Translations under genes and position numbers: made by a program
The notes under the pieces: model-generated
What the model was told of the DNA's origin: nothing
The model's input: only the letters and a program-made list of their open reading frames with translations
Database searches by the model: none
Shown: one piece after another, positions 9,356 to 17,582 of the stretch
How positions within the stretch are numbered: the stretch's first letter is position 1
How the letters are laid out: every line of letters begins with the position of its first letter
Assembly: GCA_902796035.1 (NCBI GenBank)
Contig: CADBNR010000064.1
Coordinates: 1-46,810, forward strand
Length of the DNA stretch: 46,810 nucleotides
From: an uncultured Bacteroidales bacterium
GTDB taxonomy: Bacteria > Bacteroidota > Bacteroidia > Bacteroidales > Muribaculaceae
Direction of reading: 5' to 3'

Positions 9356-9930
9356 TATCTGTACAGTTGTTTTTCCTCTATATAATTCAGAACGTTATAG
9401 GGCACCAAAAAGGTCACGTTCTCTCCCCGCTTCAAAGCCTGGCGGATGTAAGTCGATGACACGAACACCTGCGGCACCTCTCCGGCCACCTCCACGTTCG
9501 CGGGCAATTCAGCCGGAAGCTCATAGCCCGGCCGCGGATATATCGTCACGCCATACTCCGCCAATATCCTGCCGGCGTCACGCCATCGTCCGAAAGCCTC
9601 CCAGTTGTCCGATCCTATTATCACGCGAAACGAATGCTCCGGATATTCCCGACTCAGCGCACAAAGCGTGCGGTAGGTATATGACGGCTCGGGCAGACTC
9701 TGCTCTATGTCGTTCACCTCCACCCCATTGCACCTGTCGGCAACAAGCCGGCACATCTCGGTGCGCATGGCTCCGTCGGCGGGTCTTTCCTCGTCCTTCT
9801 TGAAGGGATTGATACGGGCGGGCACGAGCCATACCCTGTCGAACACGCCGCGCTGTACCAGTTCGTTGGCCACGACGGCATGTCCCGTGTGTATCGGGTC
9901 GAAACTCCCGCCTAATATCCCTATCTTCAT
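9355..9930 (-). CDS. nadD: nicotinate-nucleotide adenylyltransferase
   Basis: NadD adenylates nicotinate mononucleotide with ATP to form deamido-NAD in NAD synthesis. The 191-residue protein opens with the nucleotidyltransferase motif GGSFDPIHTGH (HxGH at 14-17). It carries the phosphate-binding SSTYIRQAL near the C-terminus, which corresponds to the family's ISSTxIR motif. The mid-region IIGSDNWEAFGRWRDA is typical for NadD. The ATG overlaps the gmk stop as ATGA, so the two are co-translated. Its length is normal. Confidence 0.95.
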   Translation of the reverse strand: MKIGILGGSFDPIHTGHAVVANELVQRGVFDRVWLVPARINPFKKDEERPADGAMRTEMCRLVADRCNGVEVNDIEQSLPEPSYTYRTLCALSREYPEHSFRVIIGSDNWEAFGRWRDAGRILAEYGVTIYPRPGYELPAELPANVEVAGEVPQVFVSSTYIRQALKRGENVTFLVPYNVLNYIEEKQLYR

Positions 9931-10508
9931 TCCGTGAAGGCGCGAATATTGTCGGCCACTTCAGCCACCGCCGTGTCCAGGTCATCGTTCACCACCACCT
10001 TGTCGTAACGGTTGGCGAAACTCATCTCGTACTCGGCTTTGTCAAGGCGTCGGCGTATCGATTCGTCATCGTCGGTGGCGCGGGAACGCAGACGCTCCTT
10101 TAGCGATTGCAGTGTCGGCGGTTCTATGAATATCAGCAGCGCGAGGTCGCCGTAACGTTTCTTCACATTCAGCGCCCCCTCAACGTCTATGTCCATTATC
10201 AGGTTCTTGCCTTGGCCGGTGACGCGCTCCACTTCTGACACCAACGTGCCGTAACGCGTGCCGGAATACACCTCGGCCCACTCCACGAACTCGCCGCGTT
10301 CTATACGGGCCGCGAATTCATCCGGACTCAGGAAATAGTATTGCACGCCGTCCTGTTCCGTACCTCGCGGCGCGCGGCTTGTGGCCGACACCGAAAAACC
10401 AAGGTTCAGGTCCGGCATCTTCATCAGTTCGCCTATAATGGTGCTCTTGCCGGTGCCCGATGGTGCCGACAGCACTATTATCTTTCCGTTGTTCTTATTA
10501 CAACACAT
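9927..10508 (-). CDS. gmk: guanylate kinase
   Basis: Guanylate kinase phosphorylates GMP to GDP with ATP. The 193-residue product has the P-loop APSGTGKS (15-22), the GMP-binding segment SVSATSRAPRGTEQDGVQYYF, and the FVEWAEVYSGTRYGT and DIDVEGALNVKK motifs. The lid region RLRSRATDDDESIRRRL is also present. It overlaps the 3' end of the yicC gene by 11 bases and the nadD start by 4 bases. This places it in a compact operon, and the yicC-gmk pairing is widely conserved. Confidence 0.97.
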   Translation of the reverse strand: MCCNKNNGKIIVLSAPSGTGKSTIIGELMKMPDLNLGFSVSATSRAPRGTEQDGVQYYFLSPDEFAARIERGEFVEWAEVYSGTRYGTLVSEVERVTGQGKNLIMDIDVEGALNVKKRYGDLALLIFIEPPTLQSLKERLRSRATDDDESIRRRLDKAEYEMSFANRYDKVVVNDDLDTAVAEVADNIRAFTE

Positions 10509-11385
10509 TGAGTACCTGTTCTTTGATCTGTTCCAGTTCGTCCTTCATCCTCACCACCACCTTCTGCATCTCGGCGTTGTTCGACTTCGAACCTAAGGTG
10601 TTGATTTCGCGGCCCATCTCCTGGGCTATGAAACCGAGTTTCTTGCCCTGTCCTTTGCCGACATGGTCGTCCTCGCCTCCCATTGTCTCTAAGAAATAGT
10701 TCAGGTGCGAGCGCAGGCGTATCTTTTCTTCAGTCACATCGAGTTTCTCGATGTAGAATATCATCTCCTGCTCCAGACGCCCCTTGTCGTATTCTATCGA
10801 ATCGAGGCGTGAGAGCTGCTCCATCAGTCTTGCCTTGATCTTGGGCACACGCTCCTCCTCGTATTTCACCACTTCCTCCAACAGTCCGGAAATGGCCTGA
10901 ATCTTGCTGACGAAGAATTTATATAGTTTCCTGCCTTCAGTGAGTCTGAATGCGTCTATGGCGTCGAGTACGAGTTCAAGAGCCTCGCCGAGTGCCTTCC
11001 GGTCTTCGTCTCCGAATTCCACAGTTGCCGGTTTCATGGCGTCGGGCATACGCAGCAGCACCGAATACCAGTCTGCCGGCTCCGGCAATCCGCATTTCTT
11101 TGCGATTTCCACTATCTGGCTCTTGTATTCGCTTATCACTGTGGGGTCGAGACGTGCCGGGGCCTCGGTGCCGATCATCTCCTCGGTCACGGTCAGCTCC
11201 ACCTTTCCGCGCTCCAGACGCGCCGCGATGCGGTTGCGCATGTCAAGCTCCATCTCCCGCATCACCTGTGGCATCCGGGCCTGCAAATCCAATTGCTTGC
11301 TGTTCAACGATTTCAATTCCACCGTCACTGCGCGCGCAGGACTGCTGACGGTACCCCGGCCAAAACCGGTCATAGACATTATCAT
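10498..11385 (-). CDS. yicC: YicC/YloC family endoribonuclease
   Basis: The 295-residue protein begins MIMSMTGFGRG, the hallmark start of the YicC family (MIxSMTGFxR). It carries the ELKSLNSKQLDLQARMP segment and ends with GSKSNNAEMQKVVVRMKDELEQIKEQVLNVL, the DUF1732 C-terminal region. YicC proteins have been described as endoribonucleases that act on small RNAs and mRNA. The precise role in Bacteroidales is not known. The gene leads the yicC-gmk-nadD-DUF5063 operon and has a promoter at 11485-11514. Confidence 0.93.
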   Translation of the reverse strand: MIMSMTGFGRGTVSSPARAVTVELKSLNSKQLDLQARMPQVMREMELDMRNRIAARLERGKVELTVTEEMIGTEAPARLDPTVISEYKSQIVEIAKKCGLPEPADWYSVLLRMPDAMKPATVEFGDEDRKALGEALELVLDAIDAFRLTEGRKLYKFFVSKIQAISGLLEEVVKYEEERVPKIKARLMEQLSRLDSIEYDKGRLEQEMIFYIEKLDVTEEKIRLRSHLNYFLETMGGEDDHVGKGQGKKLGFIAQEMGREINTLGSKSNNAEMQKVVVRMKDELEQIKEQVLNVL

Positions 11386-11484
11386 GGCTCGATCTAATTT
11401 TACTTGATCTTATTACTTGCCCACAAACCGTTCCTGTTGTCCGCCCCTGTCTTAAAAATTTTTATATAACGGACTCTTATCTTG

Positions 11485-11514
11485 CAAATTTACATCTTTT
11501 ATTTCAAAATACAA
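11485..11514 (-). promoter_or_regulatory. promoter of the yicC operon
   Basis: On the minus strand there is TTG, a 19-base spacer and TAAATTTG. The -33 element touches the left end of the repeat unit that begins at 11514, so the REP-like pair lies directly upstream of this promoter. Confidence 0.6.
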
Positions 11515-11562
11515 ACAACAGGGTCGCAAATTTCGGTTTATAGTTCAGAGATAGTGGCGAAA

Positions 11563-11595
11563 TAGTAGCGCGGGCTGTCCCCAGCCGCGCATAAA
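11563..11595 (+). repeat. REP-like unit, copy 1
   Basis: A 33-bp unit with core GCGCGGGCTGTCCCCAGCC that folds on itself (GCGCGG-CTG with CAGCCGCGC, one bulged G). It is perfectly repeated in inverted orientation at 11642-11674, and a further copy lies at 29836. Confidence 0.85.
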
Positions 11596-11641
11596 TACGG
11601 ACAAAAAGCCTATTGAAATTTTATAAGGACTTTGGTCATTT

Positions 11642-11674
11642 TTTATGCGCGGCTGGGGACAGCCCGCGCTACTA
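11642..11674 (-). repeat. REP-like unit, copy 2 (inverted)
   Basis: This is the exact reverse complement of copy 1 over 33 bases, separated from it by 46 bases. Past its 3' end on the minus strand the sequence AAAATGACCA recurs beside the copy at 29836, so the shared element is longer than the palindromic core. Confidence 0.85.
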
Positions 11675-11741
11675 AAACAACAGGGCCGCAAATTATGGTT
11701 TGCAGCCCCGCATCAAGGTATGAATCGTGTTAAAATAGTCT

Positions 11742-12623
11742 TTATTTCACGGGTGTCACGATGTAACCGGCCTGCTTCAGCTGGTTGAGGATTCCCTTGT
11801 CGCCCACCAAGTGACCGGCGCCCACTACGACAAGCAGGTTGGTGTTCTTCATCTCGGGCGCAAGCTGTTTCATCCAGTTGTTATTGCGCGAGATAATCAT
11901 TTTCTCGGACGATTCGGGATCCTTCAGAACGGATTCAGCGCAGATGGTCTCGATATCCTTATAGTTCTGTGCAAGATATGCGTTGGTGAGACGCACCAGC
12001 TTGCCGGCTTCGGCATCAATGTCCTCTATGGTCTCCACCAGATCCTCGGCTTGCTTCGAGATGGGATCGCCCAACAGCATTTGCGTCTGGAATTCCATTG
12101 TCTCGAGTCCTGCCACGGGCTTGCCGGCCTTGCGGGCACGTACCTGCAGTTCGTTGTCGATGCCCTGGCCGACATTGATGTCAGGCAGAACCTTGGCCGA
12201 CATCAAAGCCGCCAGCTGTGTGCTGAGTCCGGCAGGTTTCAAAACATACAGGGCGTTCAGAGGTATCTGGTCTGTGCCATACTTTGCCCATGCCATGTTC
12301 AGGTCGGCGAGCTGCTTTGCGGTCAGAACCTTGTCGATGGTGCTGTCGGCAGGAGCCATCATCATCTGCTGCATTCCCATCAGTGCCGAGGGATCCATTG
12401 CGGCCTGCATGTCAAGCTCGCCATATACCTTGTCGGCATTCCGCAGCGCTGCGTCAAGTCCCTTGATGTATTCGAGCATCGACAGCGGCGCAAAGTGATG
12501 CGTGCCGAATACATACGATGTCTTGCCGGTGTTGCTGTCGGTCACTCTCCACAGAAGCTGCGAGTGTGCGGCGGTTGCGATTAAAGCCATCATGGCCATA
12601 ACCAATAATACTTTTGCTTTCAT
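11742..12623 (-). CDS. TraB/GumN family protein
   Basis: This 293-residue protein has a signal peptide (MKAKVLLVMAMMALIATAAHS) and no lipobox cysteine, so it is probably periplasmic. The mature part begins QLLWRVTD and shows VFGTHHFAPLS near the start and VVVGAGHLVGDKGI near the end. These are the paired GTHH and GxGHL motifs of the TraB/GumN (Tiki-like) family, in which they are thought to bind metal for hydrolase activity. The substrate is unknown. The start at 12623 was chosen so that the signal peptide begins at MKAK. The gene follows the GntR gene by 38 bases and may be read through from that operon, but a functional link is not evident. Confidence 0.88.
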   Translation of the reverse strand: MKAKVLLVMAMMALIATAAHSQLLWRVTDSNTGKTSYVFGTHHFAPLSMLEYIKGLDAALRNADKVYGELDMQAAMDPSALMGMQQMMMAPADSTIDKVLTAKQLADLNMAWAKYGTDQIPLNALYVLKPAGLSTQLAALMSAKVLPDINVGQGIDNELQVRARKAGKPVAGLETMEFQTQMLLGDPISKQAEDLVETIEDIDAEAGKLVRLTNAYLAQNYKDIETICAESVLKDPESSEKMIISRNNNWMKQLAPEMKNTNLLVVVGAGHLVGDKGILNQLKQAGYIVTPVK

Positions 12624-12661
12624 AGTTTTATGCGTTAACATTTGTGATTATTTTCTGTGCT

Positions 12662-13012
12662 TTAATCGTTTAGCATATTCATAATGTCCTGTGGCGTATA
12701 TCCGAGTTCGTCCATAGTGCGACGCAACTCCGGGATGGTGTTGCGCACGAATGTCTCGCGCCGTTTCTTAATTATAGTCTCGCGTGCGTCGTCGGCTGTA
12801 AAATATCCCATTCCACGACGCTGGTAAATGATTCCCGCTTCAGCCAGTTCGTCGTACGCCTTCATCACCGTGCGCGGATTCACGCCAAGCGTCACGGCCA
12901 GGTCCTTGGTGGAGGGTATGCGTTCGCCGCATGGCCAGCCGCCGGTCATCACCTGCGCATAGCAGTATTCCACCAGCTGACGCGATATCGGTATGTTGTC
13001 ATTGAAGTTCAT
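12662..13012 (-). CDS. GntR family regulator, YtrA type
   Basis: The 116-residue protein has an N-terminal winged helix (ISRQLVEYCYAQVMTGGWPCGERIPSTKDLAVTLGV, then NPRTVMKAYDELAEAGI). After it comes only a short helical tail in place of a ligand-binding domain. That layout is the YtrA subfamily, which usually regulates adjacent ABC transporter genes. Its ATG overlaps the permease stop as ATGA, so it is the last gene of the ABC ATPase-permease-GntR operon. It probably represses the operon through the palindrome at 14726-14747 (inference). Confidence 0.92.
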   Translation of the reverse strand: MNFNDNIPISRQLVEYCYAQVMTGGWPCGERIPSTKDLAVTLGVNPRTVMKAYDELAEAGIIYQRRGMGYFTADDARETIIKKRRETFVRNTIPELRRTMDELGYTPQDIMNMLND

Positions 13013-13815
13013 CCCTGACGTTTCGCAAATTTTCTGATGTACAATGTCAGCATCACCACGAAGTATATCAGCATTACTACGCAGAACCCACCGACATATA
13101 TTCCCATGGAATCAAACAGACGATTCACGGCTTCCTCTACATTTACATTACCGGTCAACGCTCCCTTCTTGCCTAAGCTGTATCCTACCAGTCCGGCTAA
13201 GACTCCGATCAGGAAACTGGGAATGGAATACACCAGTACCGAAAAACCGATTCCCTTTATTATGTTGTGACTACGGCTCATCGTGGAGCAATAGAGACAT
13301 ATCATCATTCCACACATCATAATCACCACGCTCCAGTATTTAAACACCGTCATGTGTTCCATTGACATGTCCGCAACGCCATCAGGAGCCTCGATCATCC
13401 TCATCAGCACCTCGTTTTCCGATTGACCCCAGTACAGATAGAATACTGCATTGACTATCAGTTCGGAAATGCAGGGAATGACCACGAACGTCCACAACAG
13501 CGTGAACACAAGTTTCTCGCTATTAAGGGCCGGCAGAGTGATGAATCTTTCACGCATGCTCTTGAGACCGAACAGCGATGAAGCGAACATTACTACGTAT
13601 GCAATTGGCGAGACGGCCAGGGACCACATCAATGCCAGCACGTGCGTATCGATACTTATCGCCAGCACAGACACCAACAGCGTGTAACCCAACAATATCC
13701 AGAACTCCCATTTCAGCACCGGCCACCAGAACTTAGCCACGTCCAGAACTCCGCTCCATGAAAAGCGGTCGCGGTTCCGCGGACTCTCTTGCTGCATTGT
13801 CATCTCGTTATTCAT
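13009..13815 (-). CDS. ABC transporter permease-like membrane protein
   Basis: The 268-residue product has about six hydrophobic segments. Examples are FWILLGYTLLVSVLAISI, LVFTLLWTFVVIPCI, YWSVVIMMCGMMICLYC and VVMLIYFVVMLTLYI. It lacks a signal peptide and ends in a basic tail (RKFAKRQG), consistent with an inner-membrane protein. No sequence motif names its substrate. Its position between an ABC ATPase (8-base overlap) and a YtrA-type regulator (4-base overlap) makes it the membrane partner of that ATPase. It is comparable to the permeases of regulated ABC exporters in Firmicutes and Bacteroidetes. Confidence 0.82.
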   Translation of the reverse strand: MNNEMTMQQESPRNRDRFSWSGVLDVAKFWWPVLKWEFWILLGYTLLVSVLAISIDTHVLALMWSLAVSPIAYVVMFASSLFGLKSMRERFITLPALNSEKLVFTLLWTFVVIPCISELIVNAVFYLYWGQSENEVLMRMIEAPDGVADMSMEHMTVFKYWSVVIMMCGMMICLYCSTMSRSHNIIKGIGFSVLVYSIPSFLIGVLAGLVGYSLGKKGALTGNVNVEEAVNRLFDSMGIYVGGFCVVMLIYFVVMLTLYIRKFAKRQG

Positions 13816-14704
13816 AATCCACTCCGTTGCTAAATGGTTTGTAATCGGACCGGCAAGGTCCCGTCATATATTTTATCACCTCGGGAGCAGCCGGGCTGTG
13901 AAGCGCGCCATACAGCACCGCATAATCCACCGGACCGGATTCAAGTCCAAGTTCATCGGCCATGTCAACCGGCAGGATGCTGCACATCTTACCTCCGCGC
14001 CATTCGGAATAAAGGCTGTCATCCACCTTCGACAGCGTCCGCACGAAGGCGAACCGCTCGGCTACTTCCTCGGTCATTGCCGAGAGCCGTATATGGTTGG
14101 CCTGCATCACTATCAGTCCGTCGTACAACGTCTCCATGTCGCTGATGGTGTGCGTGGCCACAAGTACCGTATGCTCGTCGTCGCATTTACCGGCTATCAT
14201 GCGCAGCAACGTCATCTTGCTCTCTATGTCCAGCCCGTTGGCCGGCTCGTCGAGCAGCAACACTTCGGTATTGAGGCTCAACGCGTATGCCAGCATAGCC
14301 TTATGCCGCATTCCCAACGACATGGACGACAGTTTCTGACTTGAACTGAGGCCGAACGCGTCCAGGTTTCGTTTCAGCTCCTCGGCATCGAAACGGGGAT
14401 AAAACAGCGCGTGACGCTTCACCATCGTGTCTATGTTCTTCATAAAGGCTCCGTCGTCCACGCCGAGGTAAAACACGCGGGCCAGTTCCGAAGGAAGCCT
14501 CCTGGTGACGGATACCCCGTCAACCAGGCATTCGCCTCCTGTGGGCAGCAGCAGTCCGGCCATGCACTTCAGCATCGTGGTCTTGCCGGCACCGTTCTCG
14601 CCAAGCATCAGGTGCACGCCGTTCCCGATACGGGCAGAGACATTGTCCAGCGCCGCTACGGTCGATTTGCCGTAATAGTATGAAAGATTCTTTAATTCTA
14701 TCAT
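13808..14704 (-). CDS. ABC transporter ATP-binding protein
   Basis: The 298-residue ATPase has Walker A GENGAGKTT (35-43), a signature region SSMSLGMRHKAMLAYAL that deviates from LSGGQ, Walker B EVLLLDEPANGLD and the switch histidine in VATHTISDME. The divergent signature (SLGMR) is common in exporter-type ATPases of the YtrB/CcmA-like group. It is the first gene of the operon with the permease and GntR regulator. The transported compound is unknown. YtrA-linked transporters elsewhere respond to cell-wall stress, but nothing here proves that role. Confidence 0.93.
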   Translation of the reverse strand: MIELKNLSYYYGKSTVAALDNVSARIGNGVHLMLGENGAGKTTMLKCMAGLLLPTGGECLVDGVSVTRRLPSELARVFYLGVDDGAFMKNIDTMVKRHALFYPRFDAEELKRNLDAFGLSSSQKLSSMSLGMRHKAMLAYALSLNTEVLLLDEPANGLDIESKMTLLRMIAGKCDDEHTVLVATHTISDMETLYDGLIVMQANHIRLSAMTEEVAERFAFVRTLSKVDDSLYSEWRGGKMCSILPVDMADELGLESGPVDYAVLYGALHSPAAPEVIKYMTGPCRSDYKPFSNGVDYE

Positions 14705-14725
14705 AGTAGGTAGTGTAGTAATGTA

Positions 14726-14747
14726 GTGGTGTATTCAACTACACCGC
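14726..14747. promoter_or_regulatory. candidate GntR operator in the ABC operon leader
   Basis: GTGGTGTA and TACACCGC form an 8-bp inverted repeat (one G-T pair) around TTCAAC, 22 bases before the ATPase ATG. Related half sites (GTGTAGT, ATGTAGT) lie between it and the gene. A poor -7 candidate (minus strand TTATTTTG, 14773-14780) lies upstream, which would put the palindrome near the transcription start. Confidence 0.5.
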
Positions 14748-14825
14748 AAGTTATATCTTTTTCACGAATCTGCAAAATAAAATCAACATTTTTCAAAAAA
14801 ATATTAAAATATCGACTTATTTATG

Positions 14826-14833
14826 TATCTTTG
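14826..14833 (+). promoter_or_regulatory. -7 box of the phosphohexomutase promoter
   Basis: TATCTTTG is a full match to TAnnTTTG. No clear TTG lies at the -33 distance. It predicts a leader of about 165 bases before the gene at 15009. Confidence 0.5.
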
Positions 14834-15008
14834 TGTTTGTATTGACAGGAAGGCGTAGATACTTATGCGCATAGTGCGTATAGTAAGGAACAGTATGTGC
14901 GTATTGCGAAGCCGTTCCGTTCTGCGCCGGAGGCGCAGCCTCATCCGTAGCCCCCGGCACCGCCTCCTCCGCCATTGAGAACAAATAGAAAAAAATAATA
15001 TATAACCC
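14834..15008 (+). other. long 5' leader with hairpins
   Basis: The leader contains a perfect hairpin (CTGCGCC-GGA-GGCGCAG, 14922-14938) and repeated GTGCGTAT-like words near 14870-14905. It ends in an A-rich stretch before the ATG. No known riboswitch family is recognised. The 304-base gap between the ABC operon and this gene holds this leader, the -7 box and the candidate GntR operator. Confidence 0.35.
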
Positions 15009-16760
15009 ATGAGTAACGAGACATTATTGAAAGAAGTTACGGCCAAAGCCCAGGCATGGCTTAGCCCGGAGTACGACGAGAATACCCGTAAGGAAGTGCA
15101 GGCGCTTCTTAACGCCGAGGACAAGACCCCGCTGATCGAGGCCTTCTACAAGGATCTGGAATTTGGTACGGGCGGCCTGCGCGGCATTATGGGTGCCGGC
15201 TCCAACCGCATGAACCGCTACACCGTAGGCGCCGCCACGCAGGGATTGGCCAACTACCTTAAGGACTGCTTCAAGGAGTTGCCCCGGATTTCGGTAGCCG
15301 TAGGTCACGATGTGCGTCATCACAGCCGCGAATTCGCCGAGCTGACGGCCGACATCTTCAGCGCCAACGGCATCAAGGTGTACCTGTTCGACGGTCCCTG
15401 CCCCACTCCCGAGGTAAGCTACGCCATTCGCAAGTTAGGATGCCAGAGCGGCGTCATGGTCACCGCAAGCCACAACCCCAAGGAGTACAACGGCTATAAG
15501 GCATACTGGAGCGACGGTGCACAGATGATCTCGCCCCACGACGTCAAGACCATCGAGTATGTCAATCAGATCAAGAGCAACGACCAGATCAAGTGGACGC
15601 CGAACAAGGACCTGATTCAGTCCATAGGCAAGGACATCGACGAGCAGTTCCTGGCCGACATCCACACCCTCAGCCTCGACCCCGAGGCCGACAAGCGCCA
15701 CAAGGACATGAAGATTGTCTACACCCCCATCCACGGCACAGGCCTGCGTCTGATGTACGACTCGCTGAAGCTCTGGGGCTTCGAGAACGTGATCCACGTT
15801 CCGGCACAGGACATCCAGGACGGCGACTTCCCCACTGTCGTATCGCCTAATCCCGAGAACTCGGAGGCCATGCACATGGCTGTGGAGAAAGCCAAGGAGA
15901 CAGGCGCAAGCCTCGTGATGGCTTCCGACCCCGACGCCGACCGCGTAGGTCTGGTGGTACGCGACAAGGAAGGCAACTACCAGCTTGTGAACGGCAACCA
16001 GATCTGCATGCTCCTTATATATTACATCATCACCAAGAATGTGGAGAGTAATCTTCTCAACGGCACCGAATATGTGGTGAAGACCATCGTGACCACCGAA
16101 ACCATCAAGCGCATAGCCGAGGCCAACGGCGTGAAGTGCTTCGACTGCTTCACCGGCTTCAAGTGGATCGCCAACGTGATGCGCGACATGGAGACCCAGG
16201 GCCGTTATCTTGGCGGCGGCGAGGAGAGCTATGGCTTCCTGGCCGAGACATTCGTACGCGACAAGGATTCCATCTCAGCCAACTCGCTGGTTGCCGAATG
16301 CGCAGCCTGGGCTGCCGACAAGGGCATGAACCTGTACGAGGTGCTGGTTGACATCTACGCCAAGTATGGTTTTTCGCGCGAGCGCGGCGTCAGCGTGGTT
16401 CGTCCGGGCAAGACCGGCGCCGAGGAAATCGTGGCCATGATGAAGAACTTCCGCGAGAATCCTCCCAAGACCCTGGCAGGAAGCAAGGTTACGGCCATCA
16501 AGGACTACAGCGACCTCAACTGCCGCAACCTCATCACCGGCGAGGTGACCAAGCTGGAGTTCCCCACCACTTCCAACGTGCTGCAGTTCTTCACCGAGGC
16601 CGGCGACAAGGTTTCGGTTCGTCCCTCCGGCACGGAGCCCAAGATCAAGTTCTATGTCGAGGTGCGCGAGGACATGAAGGACAAGGCCGATTACGAGGCT
16701 ACCGTCCTCAAGGCCGAGAAACATATCAACCAGGTACTGGAAGACCTTGGTGTTAAATAA
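15009..16760 (+). CDS. phosphoglucomutase/phosphomannomutase family protein
   Basis: This is an alpha-D-phosphohexomutase that interconverts hexose 1- and 6-phosphates, most likely glucose phosphates for glycogen and envelope sugars. The 583-residue protein has the four family landmarks: the phosphoserine loop TASHNPKEYNG (S154), the metal loop DPDADRVGL, the sugar-binding GGEESYGF, and the phosphate-binding RPSGTEPKIKFY near the C-terminus. Its length and the N-terminal LEFGTGGLRGIMGAGSNRMN fit the long PgcA-type branch. The flavin reductase gene follows by 26 bases and is probably co-transcribed. Confidence 0.95.
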   Translation: MSNETLLKEVTAKAQAWLSPEYDENTRKEVQALLNAEDKTPLIEAFYKDLEFGTGGLRGIMGAGSNRMNRYTVGAATQGLANYLKDCFKELPRISVAVGHDVRHHSREFAELTADIFSANGIKVYLFDGPCPTPEVSYAIRKLGCQSGVMVTASHNPKEYNGYKAYWSDGAQMISPHDVKTIEYVNQIKSNDQIKWTPNKDLIQSIGKDIDEQFLADIHTLSLDPEADKRHKDMKIVYTPIHGTGLRLMYDSLKLWGFENVIHVPAQDIQDGDFPTVVSPNPENSEAMHMAVEKAKETGASLVMASDPDADRVGLVVRDKEGNYQLVNGNQICMLLIYYIITKNVESNLLNGTEYVVKTIVTTETIKRIAEANGVKCFDCFTGFKWIANVMRDMETQGRYLGGGEESYGFLAETFVRDKDSISANSLVAECAAWAADKGMNLYEVLVDIYAKYGFSRERGVSVVRPGKTGAEEIVAMMKNFRENPPKTLAGSKVTAIKDYSDLNCRNLITGEVTKLEFPTTSNVLQFFTEAGDKVSVRPSGTEPKIKFYVEVREDMKDKADYEATVLKAEKHINQVLEDLGVK

Positions 16761-16786
16761 GGTGTAAATAACCTCACCGACACTAT

Positions 16787-17383
16787 ATGTCTAAAATCTC
16801 ATGGCGCCCCGGAACGATGGTCTACCCCGTTCCGGCGGCGCTTGTTTCCGTAGGCGCCACGCCCGACGAATGGAACCTGCTGACGGTGGCGTGGATAGGC
16901 ACGGTCTGTTCCGACCCGGCAATGCTTTCCATTTCGGTGCGTCCCGAACGTCATTCATTCTCCTTGATCGAGAAGACCGGCGAATTCACCGTCAACCTCA
17001 CCACCGTGGACATGGCCCGCAGCGTGGACTGGTGCGGCGTGCGCAGCGGCGCGCAGTACGACAAATGGAAAGAGACCGGTCTTGTCCCGATTCCCGGCGA
17101 AAAGGTGAAATCTCCCACCGTAGAACAGAGCCCGCTCAGCATTGAGTGTGTGGTGAGATCCGAGACCGACCTCGGAACGCACACCATGTTCCTGGCCGAG
17201 GTGGTAAACGTACGTGCCGACAGCCGGTATATGGACCCCGAGACAGGCCGGTTCATGCTTGAAAAGGCCAATCTGCTCGCTTACGTCCACGGCCACTACT
17301 ACTCCTTGGGCGACATGATTGGCAAATTCGGCTTCTCAGTCCAGAAGAAAAAGCCGGAAACCACAAAAAAGAAAAGGAAATAA
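16787..17383 (+). CDS. flavin reductase family protein
   Basis: The 198-residue protein has the FMN-binding split-barrel fold of the flavin reductase/DIM6-NTAB family. It starts WRPGTMVYPVPAALVSVG and continues with WNLLTVAWIGTVCSDPAMLSIS and RHSFSLIEKTGEFTVNL, where FMN contacts are expected. The C-terminus ends in a basic KKKPETTKKKRK tail. Members reduce flavin with NAD(P)H or use bound flavin in other redox steps. The partner is unknown here. It follows the phosphohexomutase gene and is closed by the terminator at 17410. Confidence 0.9.
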   Translation: MSKISWRPGTMVYPVPAALVSVGATPDEWNLLTVAWIGTVCSDPAMLSISVRPERHSFSLIEKTGEFTVNLTTVDMARSVDWCGVRSGAQYDKWKETGLVPIPGEKVKSPTVEQSPLSIECVVRSETDLGTHTMFLAEVVNVRADSRYMDPETGRFMLEKANLLAYVHGHYYSLGDMIGKFGFSVQKKKPETTKKKRK

Positions 17384-17409
17384 GGCCATCGAATCTAAGG
17401 AATAATTCA

Positions 17410-17446
17410 GGCTCCATTCCGCTTTAAGGGATGGAGCCTTTGCTTT
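17410..17446 (+). terminator. intrinsic terminator after the flavin reductase gene
   Basis: GGCTCCATTCC pairs with GGGATGGAGCC (one mismatch) and is followed by TTTGCTTTG. Confidence 0.75.
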
Positions 17447-17498
17447 GTCGGAGACTGCCGGGGATTATGGCATTTGTTAACATTGTTAACGACTCCTT

Positions 17499-17528
17499 TT
17501 GTTTATTGAAAAATTTATAGTAACTTTG
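17499..17528 (+). promoter_or_regulatory. promoter of the class A PBP gene
   Basis: TTG, a 19-base spacer and TAACTTTG form a consensus Bacteroidetes promoter 55 bases before the ATG. Just upstream, TTGTTAACA and TTGTTAACG stand in tandem (17474-17491). They may be a regulator site. Confidence 0.7.
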
Positions 17529-17582
17529 CTAAACGGATTGGAGTATGCGGACTTTTGTTGAGACTCCGGCCCGGCGATTGAT

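Larger units (their letters stand above)
11514..11705. repeat. composite repeat: REP-like pair between direct repeats
   Basis: Imperfect 30-bp direct repeats (11514-11543 and 11676-11705, sharing AACAACAGGG and CGCAAATT) flank two REP-like units in inverted orientation. The stretch occupies most of the 356-base gap between the GumN gene and the yicC operon. The direct repeats differ at several positions, so they are either part of the element or an old duplication. I see no coding potential here. Confidence 0.75.

Noticed and set aside
12284-12466. Small GC-rich open frames inside clear genes such as GumN, gmk and aroC
   Set aside because: They are in other frames of well-supported genes and have arginine/serine/proline-rich composition typical of chance frames.
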